DNA of 64,000 nt from Bordetella sp. FB-8 (GTDB lineage: Bacteria > Pseudomonadota > Gammaproteobacteria > Burkholderiales > Burkholderiaceae_B). The translations under genes and the position numbers were made by a program. Below the pieces are notes generated by a model, which was not told the origin of the DNA, did not search any database, and saw nothing but the letters and a program-made list of their open reading frames with translations. Of the stretch, positions 17,118 through 26,012 are shown piece after piece. The first letter of the stretch is position 1; every line of letters starts with the position of its first letter. Location: NCBI RefSeq assembly GCF_000382185.1, contig NZ_KB907784.1, forward strand, positions 3,240,633 through 3,304,632, given 5' to 3'.

Positions 17118-18184
17118 CTCTTCGCTTGCTCCAGGTCCTTGGTCGGCGCTGCCGCCTTGTGCGGTTCTGCGCCCTTGCCCTGGCCCAGAATGTAGTGCGC
17201 GATGTTGCGGTTCTGCTGGTCGAGGGTCGTGGAAAACTCGCTGCTGCCGTCACCGCGCGCGACGAAATACAGATAGTCGTTGGTCTCGGGATGCAAGGCC
17301 GCTTCGAGCGAAGCGCTGCCGGCCATGGCGATAGGCGTGGGCGGCAGGCCCGGGCGCGTGTAGGTATTCCAGGGCGTGTCCTGCCGCAGGTCGCGCTTGT
17401 GCAGGTGTCCGTCGTAGCGGCTGCCCAGGCCATAGATGACAGAGGGGTCGGTCTGCAGCGGCATGTCCTTGCGCAAACGATTGACGAACACCCCTGCCAC
17501 GCGGGCACGTTCCTTGGGTTTGGCCACTTCCTTCTCGATCAGCGAGGCCAGGATCAGGGCCTCGTACGGGGTGGCGATGGGCAGATCGGGGGCGCGCTGC
17601 TTCCAGGCTTGCTCCAGGATGTCCTGGCCGGTCGCATAAGCGCGGCGCAGCAGGTCCAGATCGGTGCTGCCTGCATCGTAGACATAGGTATTGGGAAAAA
17701 ACAGGCCCTCCGGATCCTTCATGCCGATGCCAAGCTTGGCCATGATCTGCGCGTCGCTCATGCCGGCCAGGGTGTGCTTCAGATCCGGCGCATTGTTCAA
17801 TGCCGCGCGCATCTGTTTGAAGGTCCAGCCTTCGATGAAGGTGATCTGTCGTTCGGAACGTTCGCCCAGCGCCATGCGTTCGAGCAGCGTCCAGGGCGAG
17901 TCGCCCTGGACGGCTTCGTAGCCTCCCGACTTGAGCATCTTGTCGCGTTCGGTGACCCGGGCCAGCAGGATGAAGCCGGGCGCCCAGATGGGAATGCCTG
18001 CGCCGTGCAGCGCGCGGGCGATGGAGCGCGGCGTGCTGCCAGGGTCGACGATGAAATCGACTTTGGCCGCAGGCATGTGCACGGGCTGCCTGGCCCAAAG
18101 CACGAAGCCGCCCACGGCCCCCGCCGCCAAGGCGAGGATGAGAAGCGGAAACAACAGAAAGAGTAAGGACAAGCGGATCTTCAT
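17114..18184 (-). CDS. mltG: Endolytic murein transglycosylase MltG
   Basis: A 356-aa YceG/MltG protein anchored by one N-terminal membrane helix (residues 5-31) with its domain in the periplasm. It cleaves nascent glycan strands and ends their growth. A LysM-like subdomain (VDFIVDPGSTPRSIARALHG, about 43-62) is followed by the catalytic domain with ALILASLIEKEVAKP around 210-224; the glutamate of IEKE is the catalytic residue in the family. QTDPSVIYGLG and YNTY-like NTYTRPGLPPTPIA complete the signature. It heads the mltG-tmk-holB-tatD cluster and is divergent from ygfZ. Confidence 0.94.
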   Translation of the reverse strand: MKIRLSLLFLLFPLLILALAAGAVGGFVLWARQPVHMPAAKVDFIVDPGSTPRSIARALHGAGIPIWAPGFILLARVTERDKMLKSGGYEAVQGDSPWTLLERMALGERSERQITFIEGWTFKQMRAALNNAPDLKHTLAGMSDAQIMAKLGIGMKDPEGLFFPNTYVYDAGSTDLDLLRRAYATGQDILEQAWKQRAPDLPIATPYEALILASLIEKEVAKPKERARVAGVFVNRLRKDMPLQTDPSVIYGLGSRYDGHLHKRDLRQDTPWNTYTRPGLPPTPIAMAGSASLEAALHPETNDYLYFVARGDGSSEFSTTLDQQNRNIAHYILGQGKGAEPHKAAAPTKDLEQAKR

Positions 18185-18360
18185 GGCTACTGCGCAGTTT
18201 AATGGATATGTCTATATGCCGACGGCGGCGCGCGTCTGCCTGCGGGTGGCGCGGGCATGTCCGGCCGGGGCCGCGCAGCACGGTATCATGGGGCGCATGC
18301 CGCGCAAGCCCGGCCCACCCGGCGCGTAACAGGGTTGAACAGATTTCTAGGTCCGCACTC

Positions 18361-19353
18361 ATGTCCGCATCCATCTTTTTCCACAACGGCCTGCCCGTCC
18401 AGCCAGCCGGCGCCGCGCCGACCTGTGCCGGGCTGGACGCTTTTCGCATCGTTTCGGCCGCAGGCGAGGACGCCATGGCTTTTTTGCACGGGCAACTCAC
18501 CCAGGACGTCACCGGCTTGCCGATAGACCGCGCCAGCCTGGCGGGCTATTGCACGGCCAAGGGTCGGCTGCTGGCCACATTGGTCATGTGGCGTGCGCCC
18601 CTCGAGCCGACAGAGACTGACGCCCGTTGGCATGCCCTGGTGCGCGCCGATCTGGCCCAAGCCCTGGTCAAGCGTTTATCGATGTTCGTATTGCGGGCCA
18701 AGGCCAAGCTGTCGCTAAGCACCACGCTCAATGCATTCGGTGTCCAGGCTTCGTCCGAGCAGAGCGCGGCTTTGCAGGCTGCCGCGGGCGGTGCCCTGCC
18801 CGACCAGGATTGGCAGCGCACCGATTTGCCCACCGGCACCTGGATCGCCGCACCCGGCTCGGCGGGTCCGCGCTGGTGGTGGATCGCATCGCAGGCGCAG
18901 CTCGAAGCTAGCCAGGATCTCGCCCGGCTGTTGGGCCGCGGCGACGAACAAGCGTGGCGGGCCCTCGACCTGGCAGCCGGCCTGCCCTGGATAGCCGGTT
19001 CTACGCAGGATTTGTTCATTCCTCAGACTGTCAACCTGGAGTTGGCCGGTGGCGTCAGCTTCACCAAGGGCTGCTATCCGGGCCAGGAAGTCGTGGCCCG
19101 CAGCCATTACCGCGGTACAGTCAAGCGGCGCATGGCTTACGGCCACCTCGATGAACCTGGCATAGCCGCACAGCCAGGCGCCGATGTTTACGACGCCAGG
19201 GACGCACACGAACCCAGCGGACGCGTGGTGGATGCGGCAGGAGCCGCGCTTTTGTTTGAAACGACGCTGGCTTCCCTGCCCGAGGGCGACTTGCGCCTGG
19301 GTTCGGCGGACGGACCCAGGATCCGGGTGCTGCCCTTGCCTTATGCGTTTTGA
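18361..19353 (+). CDS. ygfZ: YgfZ folate-binding Fe-S cluster assembly factor
   Basis: A 330-aa protein of the YgfZ/GcvT family that binds tetrahydrofolate and supports the maturation or repair of certain iron-sulfur enzymes. The diagnostic K-G-C-Y-x-G-Q-E motif is present (TKGCYPGQEVVARSHYRG, about residues 234-251). AFLHGQLTQDV near 39-49 and GRLLATL near 65 are the usual N-terminal markers. The ATG at 18361 begins the family domain; the open frame upstream to 18202 lies in the mltG promoter region and has no similarity. Divergent from mltG. Confidence 0.93.
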   Translation: MSASIFFHNGLPVQPAGAAPTCAGLDAFRIVSAAGEDAMAFLHGQLTQDVTGLPIDRASLAGYCTAKGRLLATLVMWRAPLEPTETDARWHALVRADLAQALVKRLSMFVLRAKAKLSLSTTLNAFGVQASSEQSAALQAAAGGALPDQDWQRTDLPTGTWIAAPGSAGPRWWWIASQAQLEASQDLARLLGRGDEQAWRALDLAAGLPWIAGSTQDLFIPQTVNLELAGGVSFTKGCYPGQEVVARSHYRGTVKRRMAYGHLDEPGIAAQPGADVYDARDAHEPSGRVVDAAGAALLFETTLASLPEGDLRLGSADGPRIRVLPLPYAF

Positions 19354-19384
19354 TGATGCAAGCGGCGGCCGGGCAGGCTCGGCT

Positions 19385-20161
19385 TCACGCCAGCACGCCA
19401 AATAGCGATCCGATACCCGCAGTCAGAGCAATAGCCGCCGCGCCCAGAATCATGACGCGCAGTACCGCTCTGCCGACGGGCGCGCCGCCAGCCCGGGCGG
19501 CGATGGCTCCGAGGATACCCAGGCTGATCACCGAGCCGACCAGCACGACGGCCACCAGATGCGGCGGCGGTGTCAACATGGCGATCAACAGAGGAAGCAC
19601 CGCGCCCGATGCGAACGACAATGCCGACGCGGTCGCGGCCTGTACCGGTCGGGCGCGATTGTGTACCGAGATGCCCAGTTCGTCGCGCGCATGCGCGTCC
19701 AGGGCATTATGGCGGGTGAGCGCCGTAGCAACTTGCAGGGCCAGTCCGGGGGCGAGTCCGCGCTCGACGTAGATGCCCGTGAGTTCGTCCAGTTCCTGCT
19801 GGGCATTGCGATTGAGCGAGCCTAGTTCCATCTTGAGGTCGGCCGCCTCGGTATCGGCCTGGCTGCGTACCGAGACATATTCACCTGCCGCCATCGACAA
19901 GGCGCCGGCCACCAGGGCCGCCAGGCCCGCGACCCAGATGGTGGCATGATCAGCGTGGGCGGCGGCCACGCCGGCAATCAGGCTGGCGGTGGAAACGATG
20001 CCGTCGTTGGCGCCAAGCACGGCGGCGCGCAACCAGCCGATGCGATGTATGCGGTGATGTTCTCTTGCGGGCATGACGTCGGTGCGCGCTTGCGCTTGAA
20101 GGCCGCGAGGCCGGAGAAATTGGCCGCAAGTATAGAGCGGGAACGCCGCATTTAGCGGCAT
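19385..20161 (-). CDS. VIT1/CCC1 family iron/manganese transporter
   Basis: A membrane protein of the VIT/CCC1 family, which moves Fe2+ or Mn2+. Core motifs: LRAAVLGANDGIVSTASLI in the first helix, and AGALSMAAGEYVSVRSQADTE in the second with the loop to the cytoplasmic metal-binding helix bundle (ELGSLNRNAQQELDELTGIYVERGL). Three more helices follow (residues about 165-255). The frame opens at 20161 (258 aa), but the family core begins just after an ATG at 20074, so 229 aa is the likelier product. It converges with ygfZ, 31 bp apart. Confidence 0.87.
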   Translation of the reverse strand: MPLNAAFPLYTCGQFLRPRGLQAQARTDVMPAREHHRIHRIGWLRAAVLGANDGIVSTASLIAGVAAAHADHATIWVAGLAALVAGALSMAAGEYVSVRSQADTEAADLKMELGSLNRNAQQELDELTGIYVERGLAPGLALQVATALTRHNALDAHARDELGISVHNRARPVQAATASALSFASGAVLPLLIAMLTPPPHLVAVVLVGSVISLGILGAIAARAGGAPVGRAVLRVMILGAAAIALTAGIGSLFGVLA

Positions 20162-20297
20162 GATCGCATCGATGGTAAACCGCAGTGAAAATGGTTTCTA
20201 TCCGTTTTCGCCTGTGCTGGGCATGGTTGGCCGCTGGCGCAGTCCAGCCTGCCACACCCTGGATCCCGGCGGCGAGGCCAACCCACAGGCGGCCCCC

Positions 20298-21476
20298 TTA
20301 CTTGCCTAGATCGACCAGCGGATGCTCCACGTCCGGCGGCCAGGGCGCGGCGAAAAACGGCTGCGCCCACGCGGCGTCGGCTTCGCGCAGCGTCGACGGG
20401 CGCCAACGGGGCTGCTTGTCCTTTTCAATGAGCAGCGCGCGTATGCCTTCGGCCAGATCTCCCATTGCGCAGCACTGCAGCGCGACGATGTATTCCATGC
20501 GGAACACATCTTCGAGCGAAAGCAGCCGGGTGTTCTGCTGCAGCGTGTAGGACAGGCGCGCGGAACCGGGCGAGCCGGCCAGCAGGGTCTTGGCGGCGCG
20601 GGACAGCCACGGATCGTCGTGGCGCTCGAGTGCCGTGATCTCGTCGTAAATGTCGTCCAGACGCGTCTCGCCGCAAAGGCCGTTGATCATGAATGCATGC
20701 AGGCGCAGCGGCCCGGGCACGTCGTCCGGCGGCATCGCATAGGCAATGATCGCACGGCGCAGCAACCCCTCGTTGATGGAACGCGCAGCCGGCCCGCCTT
20801 GGCTCGGGTTGCCCGCCCAGGGCTGTTCCAGCAGCGCCTGGCAGAGCTCGTCCCAACGGGTGGGATCTAGCATGTGATCGGCCATGCCAGCATAGATGGC
20901 GTCCGATGCGTTCAACTGCGCGCCGGTCAGCGCCAGGAAAAGGCCCAGTCGGCCCGTCATGCGGTTAAGCAGCCAGCTGCCGCCTACGTCGGGAAACAGG
21001 CCAATGGTGATCTCGGGCATCGCCACGCGCGCATCGCTGCTAATGACGCGGTGGCTGGCACCCATCAGCAGGCCCATTCCTCCACCCATGACGATGCCGC
21101 GGCCCCAGCACAGCAGCGGTTTGGGATAAGTATGGATGCAATAGTCCAGGCGGTATTCGCGCTCGAAAAAAGCGCGCGCGTAGGGGTTGCCCCAAGCCCC
21201 CTGGCCGGCATGCTCCTGAATGCTGCGATAGACGCCTTGCAGATCGCCACCGGCGCAAAAGGCCTTTTCCCCGGCCCCCTGCAGGATCACCATGGCCACT
21301 TGCGGATCGGCCGCCCATGCGATCAGGCGCTCCTGCACCAAGTCCACCATTTCGAGCGTCAGGCTGTTGAGCGTCTGCGGCCGGTTGAGCGTGGCCACGC
21401 CCAGTTTCATGCCGTTGTTGCTGAACCGTTCCTCGAAAAGGACCGGCGCGGCCTGGGGTGTGATCGTGCTGCTCAT
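20298..21476 (-). CDS. 3-hydroxyisobutyryl-CoA hydrolase-like (crotonase family)
   Basis: A 392-aa crotonase-fold enzyme, longer than simple enoyl-CoA hydratases (about 260 aa) and matching 3-hydroxyisobutyryl-CoA hydrolase, the thioesterase step of valine breakdown. Oxyanion-hole motifs are KAFCAGGDLQGVY near residues 70-82 and CWGRGIVMGGGMGLLMGASH near 122-141. The catalytic glutamate is in MPEITIGLFPDVGGSW near 152-167. Its start overlaps the stop of the upstream acyl-CoA dehydrogenase by 4 nt, so the two form one operon, consistent with isobutyryl-CoA catabolism. Confidence 0.88.
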   Translation of the reverse strand: MSSTITPQAAPVLFEERFSNNGMKLGVATLNRPQTLNSLTLEMVDLVQERLIAWAADPQVAMVILQGAGEKAFCAGGDLQGVYRSIQEHAGQGAWGNPYARAFFEREYRLDYCIHTYPKPLLCWGRGIVMGGGMGLLMGASHRVISSDARVAMPEITIGLFPDVGGSWLLNRMTGRLGLFLALTGAQLNASDAIYAGMADHMLDPTRWDELCQALLEQPWAGNPSQGGPAARSINEGLLRRAIIAYAMPPDDVPGPLRLHAFMINGLCGETRLDDIYDEITALERHDDPWLSRAAKTLLAGSPGSARLSYTLQQNTRLLSLEDVFRMEYIVALQCCAMGDLAEGIRALLIEKDKQPRWRPSTLREADAAWAQPFFAAPWPPDVEHPLVDLGK

Positions 21477-22627
21477 CGAATATCGGCTCCTTTCTCCAGC
21501 AACTGTCGGGCAACGATCACGCGCATGATCTCGTTGGTGCCCTCCAGGATCTGATGCACCCGAGTATCGCGCACCAGACGCTCGAGCGGGTAGTCTTTCA
21601 AGTAACCGTAGCCGCCGTGTATCTGTTGAGCATCAAGACAGACCTGGAAACCGATATCGGTGGCGAAGCGTTTGGCCATGGCGCAATAGGCGGTAGCCTG
21701 GGTATCGCCCGTGTCGAGCTTGCAGGCGGCCAGGCGCACCATCTGCCGGGCGGCGACCAGATTCGTGGCCATGTCGGCCAGCTTGAATTGCAGCGCCTGA
21801 AATTCGGCCAGCTTGTGGCCGAACTGGCTGCGTTCGTCCATGTAGCGTCGCGCGGCATCCAGCGCGCCCTGAGCCGCGCCGACGGAGCAGGTGGCGATAT
21901 TGATGCGCCCGCCGTCCAGACCCTTCATGGCGATGCGAAAACCTTCGCCTTCCTGGCCCAGCAGATTGGCGGCAGGCACGCGAACGCGCTCGAATGTGAC
22001 GGGACGGGTGGACTGGCTGTTCCACCCCATCTTGTTTTCCTTGCGGCCATAGCTGATGCCGGCGCTGTCTGCCGGTACGGCGAAAGCGCTGATGCCGCCG
22101 GGACCCGGCCCGCCGGTGCGGGCCATGACCACGAGCAGGTCGGTATCACCGGCGCCGGAAATGAAGGCCTTGGCGCCGGAAATGAGATAGCCCTGGGCGT
22201 CGCGCTCGGCGCGTGTGGTGAGTGCGCCGGCATCCGATCCGGCACCCGGTTCGGTCAGGCAATAGGAAGCCAGCTTTTCGCCGCCGGTCAGCTTTTCTCC
22301 CCAGAACGACTTGACCTCGGCCCCGCCCCACTGCCCCACCATCCAGGTCGCCATATTGTGAATCGTGAGAAAAGCCGTGGTGGAAGGATCGACCGCCGCC
22401 ATTTCCTCAAAGACCAGGGAGGCATCAAGGCGCGGCAGGCCCAGGCCTGCGATATCCTGGCTGGCGTACATGCCACAGAATCCCAATTCGCCGGCTCGCG
22501 CGAAGGCCTGCCTGGGGAAGATGCCCTCCTGGTCCCAGTGCGCTGCATTCGGTGCCAGCTCGCCCTGAGCGTAGTCGCGGGCCGCCTGGGCAAAGGCCAG
22601 TTGCTCTTCGGTAAGTTGCAAATCCAC
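21473..22627 (-). CDS. Acyl-CoA dehydrogenase (isobutyryl-CoA type)
   Basis: A 384-aa flavoprotein oxidising a short branched acyl-CoA to the 2,3-enoyl-CoA and passing electrons to ETF. Signatures are YCLTEPGAGSDAGALTT around residues 124-140 (FAD/substrate), QIHGGYGYLKDYPLERLVRD near 337-356, and QILEGTNEIMR near 361-371, where the glutamate of LEGTNE is the expected catalytic base. Together with the coupled hydrolase it fits the isobutyryl-CoA step of valine degradation; assignment to isobutyryl-CoA rather than another short acyl-CoA is inferred from that neighbour. A LiuR-like palindrome lies 38 bp upstream. Confidence 0.9.
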   Translation of the reverse strand: MDLQLTEEQLAFAQAARDYAQGELAPNAAHWDQEGIFPRQAFARAGELGFCGMYASQDIAGLGLPRLDASLVFEEMAAVDPSTTAFLTIHNMATWMVGQWGGAEVKSFWGEKLTGGEKLASYCLTEPGAGSDAGALTTRAERDAQGYLISGAKAFISGAGDTDLLVVMARTGGPGPGGISAFAVPADSAGISYGRKENKMGWNSQSTRPVTFERVRVPAANLLGQEGEGFRIAMKGLDGGRINIATCSVGAAQGALDAARRYMDERSQFGHKLAEFQALQFKLADMATNLVAARQMVRLAACKLDTGDTQATAYCAMAKRFATDIGFQVCLDAQQIHGGYGYLKDYPLERLVRDTRVHQILEGTNEIMRVIVARQLLEKGADIR

Positions 22628-22664
22628 GCTGTTTTCCTCGAAGGGTATGCGGATATATTCCGCT

Positions 22665-22678
22665 TACGTTAGCGTAAA
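22665..22678 (-). promoter_or_regulatory. LiuR-like operator before the valine-catabolism operon
   Basis: TTACG-TTAG-CGTAA is a 14-bp palindrome 38 bp upstream of the acyl-CoA dehydrogenase ATG. It resembles the TTACGTTWACGTAA-type site of MerR-family LiuR, the branched-chain amino acid catabolism repressor known in proteobacteria. A looser copy (TTACGC/GCGTCA arms) lies near 22695-22714. The regulator gene is not in the window. Confidence 0.6.
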
Positions 22679-22898
22679 TTTTATTTCGAGCATCTTACGC
22701 TTGGTTTGCGTCATTTTATTCGCTCTGTTCGGGTGCCTGCCCATCCGGCTTTCTCCCAGTGCGCGGGCCGCAGGCGTGCTGCCGACAGCACGCCGACGAG
22801 CGCGCCTGACGCCTTGCCACCTGGCGCGCAGTGTGCGCGCTGACCTTTCCGGACATATCCGAGTCCTAGCCAAGCCGGCCGAGTAGTAGGGGCAAAGT

Positions 22899-23129
22899 GT
22901 GAATGCGCTTTATGACGTGCCGTTGTCCAGCCACGGCGGCCTGGAAGAACGAATCGCCCAGGCCATACCCCGCTTCCCCACGCACGACGATGCGTGCTTT
23001 GCCTCGTATTCGTATGACGGCGGCAAGCTGAGCCGAACGTCGAGTCCCTACCGCGCCCACTAGGCCGCGGAACATGCCGAAGCGATGCTGACGGGAACAT
23101 GGCTGCCGTACATGCTGCGCAGAGCCTGA
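22899..23129 (+). pseudogene. Possible gene relic with in-frame stop
   Basis: A frame opening at GTG 22899 reads VNALYDVPLSSHGGLEERIA and continues to a TAG at 23061, then carries on in the same frame (AAEHAEAMLTGTWLPYMLRR) to TGA at 23127. The phrase PLSSHGG-EE recalls the C-terminal part of alkaline-phosphatase-superfamily proteins such as PhnA-type hydrolases, but this is a weak resemblance. I list it as a possible decayed 3' gene end, not as a gene. Confidence 0.3.
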
Positions 23130-23142
23130 ACAAGCAAGGAAG

Positions 23143-23490
23143 CTATAGCAGCCCAGGCGGCCGTTCCCGGCCCTGCTGCGCTTGTTTGGCGCGCCGATGC
23201 TCGACGCGGCGCCGCCGCGACTCCTTGGGGTCGAAATTCAAGGCGCGGTAGATCTCCACGCGGTCGCCATCGGCCAGCACCGCGCTGGGCGCGACGCGCT
23301 TGCCATAGATACCCACGCCCAGCGTCCCTGCGTCGATGCCCGGAAACCGCCGGGCAAAGCCACTTGCCGTCAGCGCTTGGGCCACCGTAGCGCCCGTTGC
23401 AAGCTCCAGGTCGCACCGCCAGACGCTATCGCGCAAGGCATAGCAGACCTGCACGCGAACGTACGCGCCGAGTCGCACGTCATTCGCCAT
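23143..23490 (-). CDS. rnfH: RnfH family protein (UPF0125)
   Basis: A 115-aa small ubiquitin-like-fold protein of the RnfH family. It shows VQVCYALRDSVWRCDLEL near residues 11-28, the AQALTASG helix, LGVGIYGKRVAPSAVLADGDRVEIYRAL (the family core, about 55-82) and the basic tail DPKESRRRRVEHRRAK. The ATG at 23490 lies inside the end of ratA (11-nt overlap), so the two are co-translated. The ratA-rnfH pair opposite smpB is a conserved proteobacterial arrangement. Despite its name, a role in Rnf electron transport is not established. Confidence 0.9.
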   Translation of the reverse strand: MANDVRLGAYVRVQVCYALRDSVWRCDLELATGATVAQALTASGFARRFPGIDAGTLGVGIYGKRVAPSAVLADGDRVEIYRALNFDPKESRRRRVEHRRAKQAQQGRERPPGLL

Positions 23491-23914
23491 ACTTGGTCTG
23501 CGCGCGCTTGGTGAAGGAATCGATGAAGCTGCTGGCGATGCGATTGAATACCGGCCCCACCACGGCTTCCAGCGCACGGCTGGAAAAAGCGTAGTCCAGG
23601 GTGAAGACCACCTTGCAGGCGTCATCGGCCAGGGCCTGGAATTGCCAATGCCCGGCAAGGCTGGAAAATGGGCCGTCGACCAGTTCCAGATCTATGCGCT
23701 TGGGGTAGTCGTGCAGATTGCGGGTGGTGAAACGCTGTTTCAGCCCGGCAAAACTGATCAGCACGCAGGCCTGCATGCCGTTTTCATTGCGCGATTGCAC
23801 CTGCGCGCCGCCACACCAGGGCATGAATTCCGGGTACTTGTCCACGTCGGCGACGAGGTCGAACATCTGGGCCGCCGAATAGGGAACGAGGACGGTACGC
23901 TGAACTGTGTGCAT
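23480..23914 (-). CDS. ratA: RatA / COQ10-like START-domain protein
   Basis: A 144-aa polyketide-cyclase/START-fold protein. The family core is visible: VLVPYSAAQMFDLVADVDKY at residues 9-28, PEFMPWCGGAQV next, then FTTRNLHDYP, LVDGPFSSLAGHWQF and FALDYAFSS-like FTLDYAFSSRALEAVVGPVF. Homologues bind ubiquinone (COQ10 family); E. coli RatA was also described as a ribosome-association toxin, and which role applies here is unknown. Starts 58 bp from the divergent smpB. Confidence 0.9.
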   Translation of the reverse strand: MHTVQRTVLVPYSAAQMFDLVADVDKYPEFMPWCGGAQVQSRNENGMQACVLISFAGLKQRFTTRNLHDYPKRIDLELVDGPFSSLAGHWQFQALADDACKVVFTLDYAFSSRALEAVVGPVFNRIASSFIDSFTKRAQTKYGE

Positions 23915-23972
23915 CGATCAGGGTAAATAGCTAGAATCATAAGATTTTACCGGCTTTGCACCATCCTTTCTT

Positions 23973-24440
23973 ATGAGCATCATCGACAACCGCAAGGCCT
24001 CGCACGATTACTTCATCGAGGATCGCTACGAGGCAGGCATTGCATTGCAAGGATGGGAAGTCAAATCCATTCGGGCCGGCCGCGTGCAACTCAAGGAAAG
24101 CTACGTGATCGTGCGCGAGGGCGAACTGTACCTGCTTGGCATGCACGTCAGCCCGCTGGCCACCGTGTCCACCCATATCCATCCTGAGGCGACGCGCACG
24201 AGAAAACTTCTGCTGCACGCGGAAGAAATCCGCAAGCTCATCGGCAAGGTAGAGCAGCGCGGCTACACACTAGTGCCACTGAACCTGCATTACAAGAACG
24301 GCCGCGTAAAGCTGGATTTTGCGCTGGGCCGCGGCAAGAAGCTGTACGACAAGCGGGATACGGCGCGGGATAAGGACACCGAGCGAGAGGTCGAGCGGGT
24401 CATGAAGCACGATACCCGCAATAGTCGGCGGGATGACTGA
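23973..24440 (+). CDS. smpB: SsrA-binding protein
   Basis: A 155-aa RNA-binding protein required for trans-translation: it delivers tmRNA to stalled ribosomes. Family motifs are [20 protein letters not shown] near residues 6-25, [26 protein letters not shown], and the C-terminal tail rich in K, R, D and E ([20 protein letters not shown]) that enters the decoding site. Length is normal. The tmRNA gene is not adjacent in this window. Confidence 0.96.
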   Translation: MSIIDNRKASHDYFIEDRYEAGIALQGWEVKSIRAGRVQLKESYVIVREGELYLLGMHVSPLATVSTHIHPEATRTRKLLLHAEEIRKLIGKVEQRGYTLVPLNLHYKNGRVKLDFALGRGKKLYDKRDTARDKDTEREVERVMKHDTRNSRRDD

Positions 24441-24529
24441 GCTTTATCGAGCCGAGAAAAACGGCGTTCTTTAGCCCCACCGAGGCGACCCCGCACGATT
24501 GCGAGGCGCGCACTCGGAAAAACATCCGT

Positions 24530-25477
24530 TCACGCACGCCGGCCTGGCTCCTTCGGACCGGTCGCTTTCACCACGGACATTGCCGCCGCGATCAAACCGC
24601 CCATGTCGGCCAGGTTGCCCGGCAGGATGAGCGTGTTGCCCTGCTTGGCGACGTTGCCGAACGCCTCGACATAGCGTTCAGCCACTTTCAGATTGACCGC
24701 TTCCATGCCGCCGGGCTGCTCGATGGCCTGCGCCACCTGGGTGATAGCCTTGGACGTGGCCTCGGCAATGGCCACCACGGCCGCAGCCTCGCCCTGCGCT
24801 TGGTTGATCTGCGCCTGCTTATGGCCTTCCGAGCGGGCAATGGCGGCCTCGCGTTCGCCGGTGGCGATGTTGATCTGTTCCTGCCTGCGTCCTTCTGAGG
24901 CGGCGATCAGCGCGCGCTTCTCGCGTTCGGCGGTGATCTGCGCCTGCATGGCGCGCAGGATTTCGGCTGGCGGGGTCAGGTCCTTGATTTCGTAGCGCAG
25001 CACCTTCACGCCCCAGTTCAGCGCGGCTTCGTCCAGCGCCGCCACGATGCTGCTGTTGATCACGTCACGCTCTTCGAAAGTGCGGTCGAGTTCAAGCTTG
25101 CCGATGACCGAGCGCAGCGTGGTCTGCGCCAGCTGCGTGATGGCGCTGATGTAGTTCGACGAACCGTAGGAGGCCCGCATCGCATCGGTGACTTGGAAGT
25201 ACAGCACCCCGTCGACCTGCAGCTGGGTGTTGTCGCGCGTGATGCAGACCTGGCTGGGCACGTCCAGCGGGATTTCCTTGAGTGAATGTTTGTAGGCCAC
25301 GCGCTCGATGAAAGGCAGGACCAGCGCCGCGCCCGGCGACAGCGTGCGGTCGTAGCGGCCCAGGCGCTCGACGACCCAGGCATGCTGCTGCGGCACGATG
25401 GCGATGGATTTGACAATGATGATCAGCGCCAGGACGGCGATGATGAGCAGAACCGATACGGAAGAATCGAAGTACAT
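24530..25477 (-). CDS. SPFH/Band 7 (stomatin/paraslipin-like) protein
   Basis: A 315-aa membrane-anchored SPFH protein. One N-terminal helix (residues 6-24) precedes VPQQHAWVVERLGRYDRTL and the Band 7 domain (ERVAYKHSLKEIPLDVPSQV; TRDNTQLQVDGVLYFQVTD), then a long coiled coil rich in E, A and K (TAEREKRALIAASEGRRQ; GHKQAQINQAQGEAAAV) and a C-terminal AVNLKVAERYVEAFGN segment. Such proteins form large oligomeric cages in the inner membrane and influence membrane protein turnover. The NfeD gene 84 bp upstream on the same strand is its usual partner. Confidence 0.92.
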   Translation of the reverse strand: MYFDSSVSVLLIIAVLALIIIVKSIAIVPQQHAWVVERLGRYDRTLSPGAALVLPFIERVAYKHSLKEIPLDVPSQVCITRDNTQLQVDGVLYFQVTDAMRASYGSSNYISAITQLAQTTLRSVIGKLELDRTFEERDVINSSIVAALDEAALNWGVKVLRYEIKDLTPPAEILRAMQAQITAEREKRALIAASEGRRQEQINIATGEREAAIARSEGHKQAQINQAQGEAAAVVAIAEATSKAITQVAQAIEQPGGMEAVNLKVAERYVEAFGNVAKQGNTLILPGNLADMGGLIAAAMSVVKATGPKEPGRRA

Positions 25478-25561
25478 CGCGGATGCCTCTGTTGGATGAA
25501 TGAAGAAAGGGTCGTGCGTCGCGCCTGAAACGTGGCCGCCATGCTCAAGCCATGGCGCGGA

Positions 25562-25984
25562 TCAGTCGTGCTTGCGGGTGAGGATCAGGCGGCTGCCGCG
25601 CACGGCGGCGATCACATGCATGCCGGCCTGCGGCGTCTCGCCTTCGGTCAGGCCTGCCTGCCAGGTGGCGCCGCGGTACCAGACCTGCGCCGCGCCGTCG
25701 GCCTGCCAGGCCGAGACCTCAACTTGCTGGCCGATGTCCAGATTGACGTCGGCATTGCACTGGGCGTCGATTTCGCGTTTTTTGAGTATGCCCGTCTTGC
25801 GCAGCACGAGCAGGCCTGCAAGGGCGACCACGCCGAAAATCGCCAGCTGCCATTCGACCCGACTCGCAAGCCAGGCCGCGGCGCCCGCCGCCGCCAGTCC
25901 CAGCGCAATCAGGAGCAGATAGAAAGTGCCGGTCAGGAGTTCGCCGATCAAAGCGAGCACCGCCAAGCCGAACCATGTCCACAT
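25562..25984 (-). CDS. NfeD family membrane protein
   Basis: A 140-aa NfeD-like protein with two to three membrane helices (residues 4-45 and about 48-62, including LLLIALGLAAAGAAAWLAS) and a C-terminal OB-fold domain (ADVNLDIGQQVEVSAWQ; VWYRGATWQA). NfeD proteins work with SPFH proteins, and the SPFH gene follows directly. The ATG at 25984 is chosen; the open frame extending to 26056 adds a cysteine-containing antisense stretch over the next gene's start. Confidence 0.88.
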   Translation of the reverse strand: MWTWFGLAVLALIGELLTGTFYLLLIALGLAAAGAAAWLASRVEWQLAIFGVVALAGLLVLRKTGILKKREIDAQCNADVNLDIGQQVEVSAWQADGAAQVWYRGATWQAGLTEGETPQAGMHVIAAVRGSRLILTRKHD

Positions 25985-26012
25985 CGTTGTATGCTTTCCG
26001 CAAAAGAGCCAC

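Larger units (their letters stand above)
22628..23142. other. Long intergenic region with operator and possible relic
   Basis: About 515 bp between the acyl-CoA dehydrogenase start and the rnfH stop. It carries the LiuR-like site at one end and a possible gene relic at 22899-23129. The rest shows no supported gene on either strand; the open frames seen there lack start signals and family similarity. Confidence 0.5.

Noticed and set aside
24441..24530. tmRNA gene expected near smpB
   Set aside because: No tRNA-like ends or tag-reading frame can be seen in the short space after smpB.
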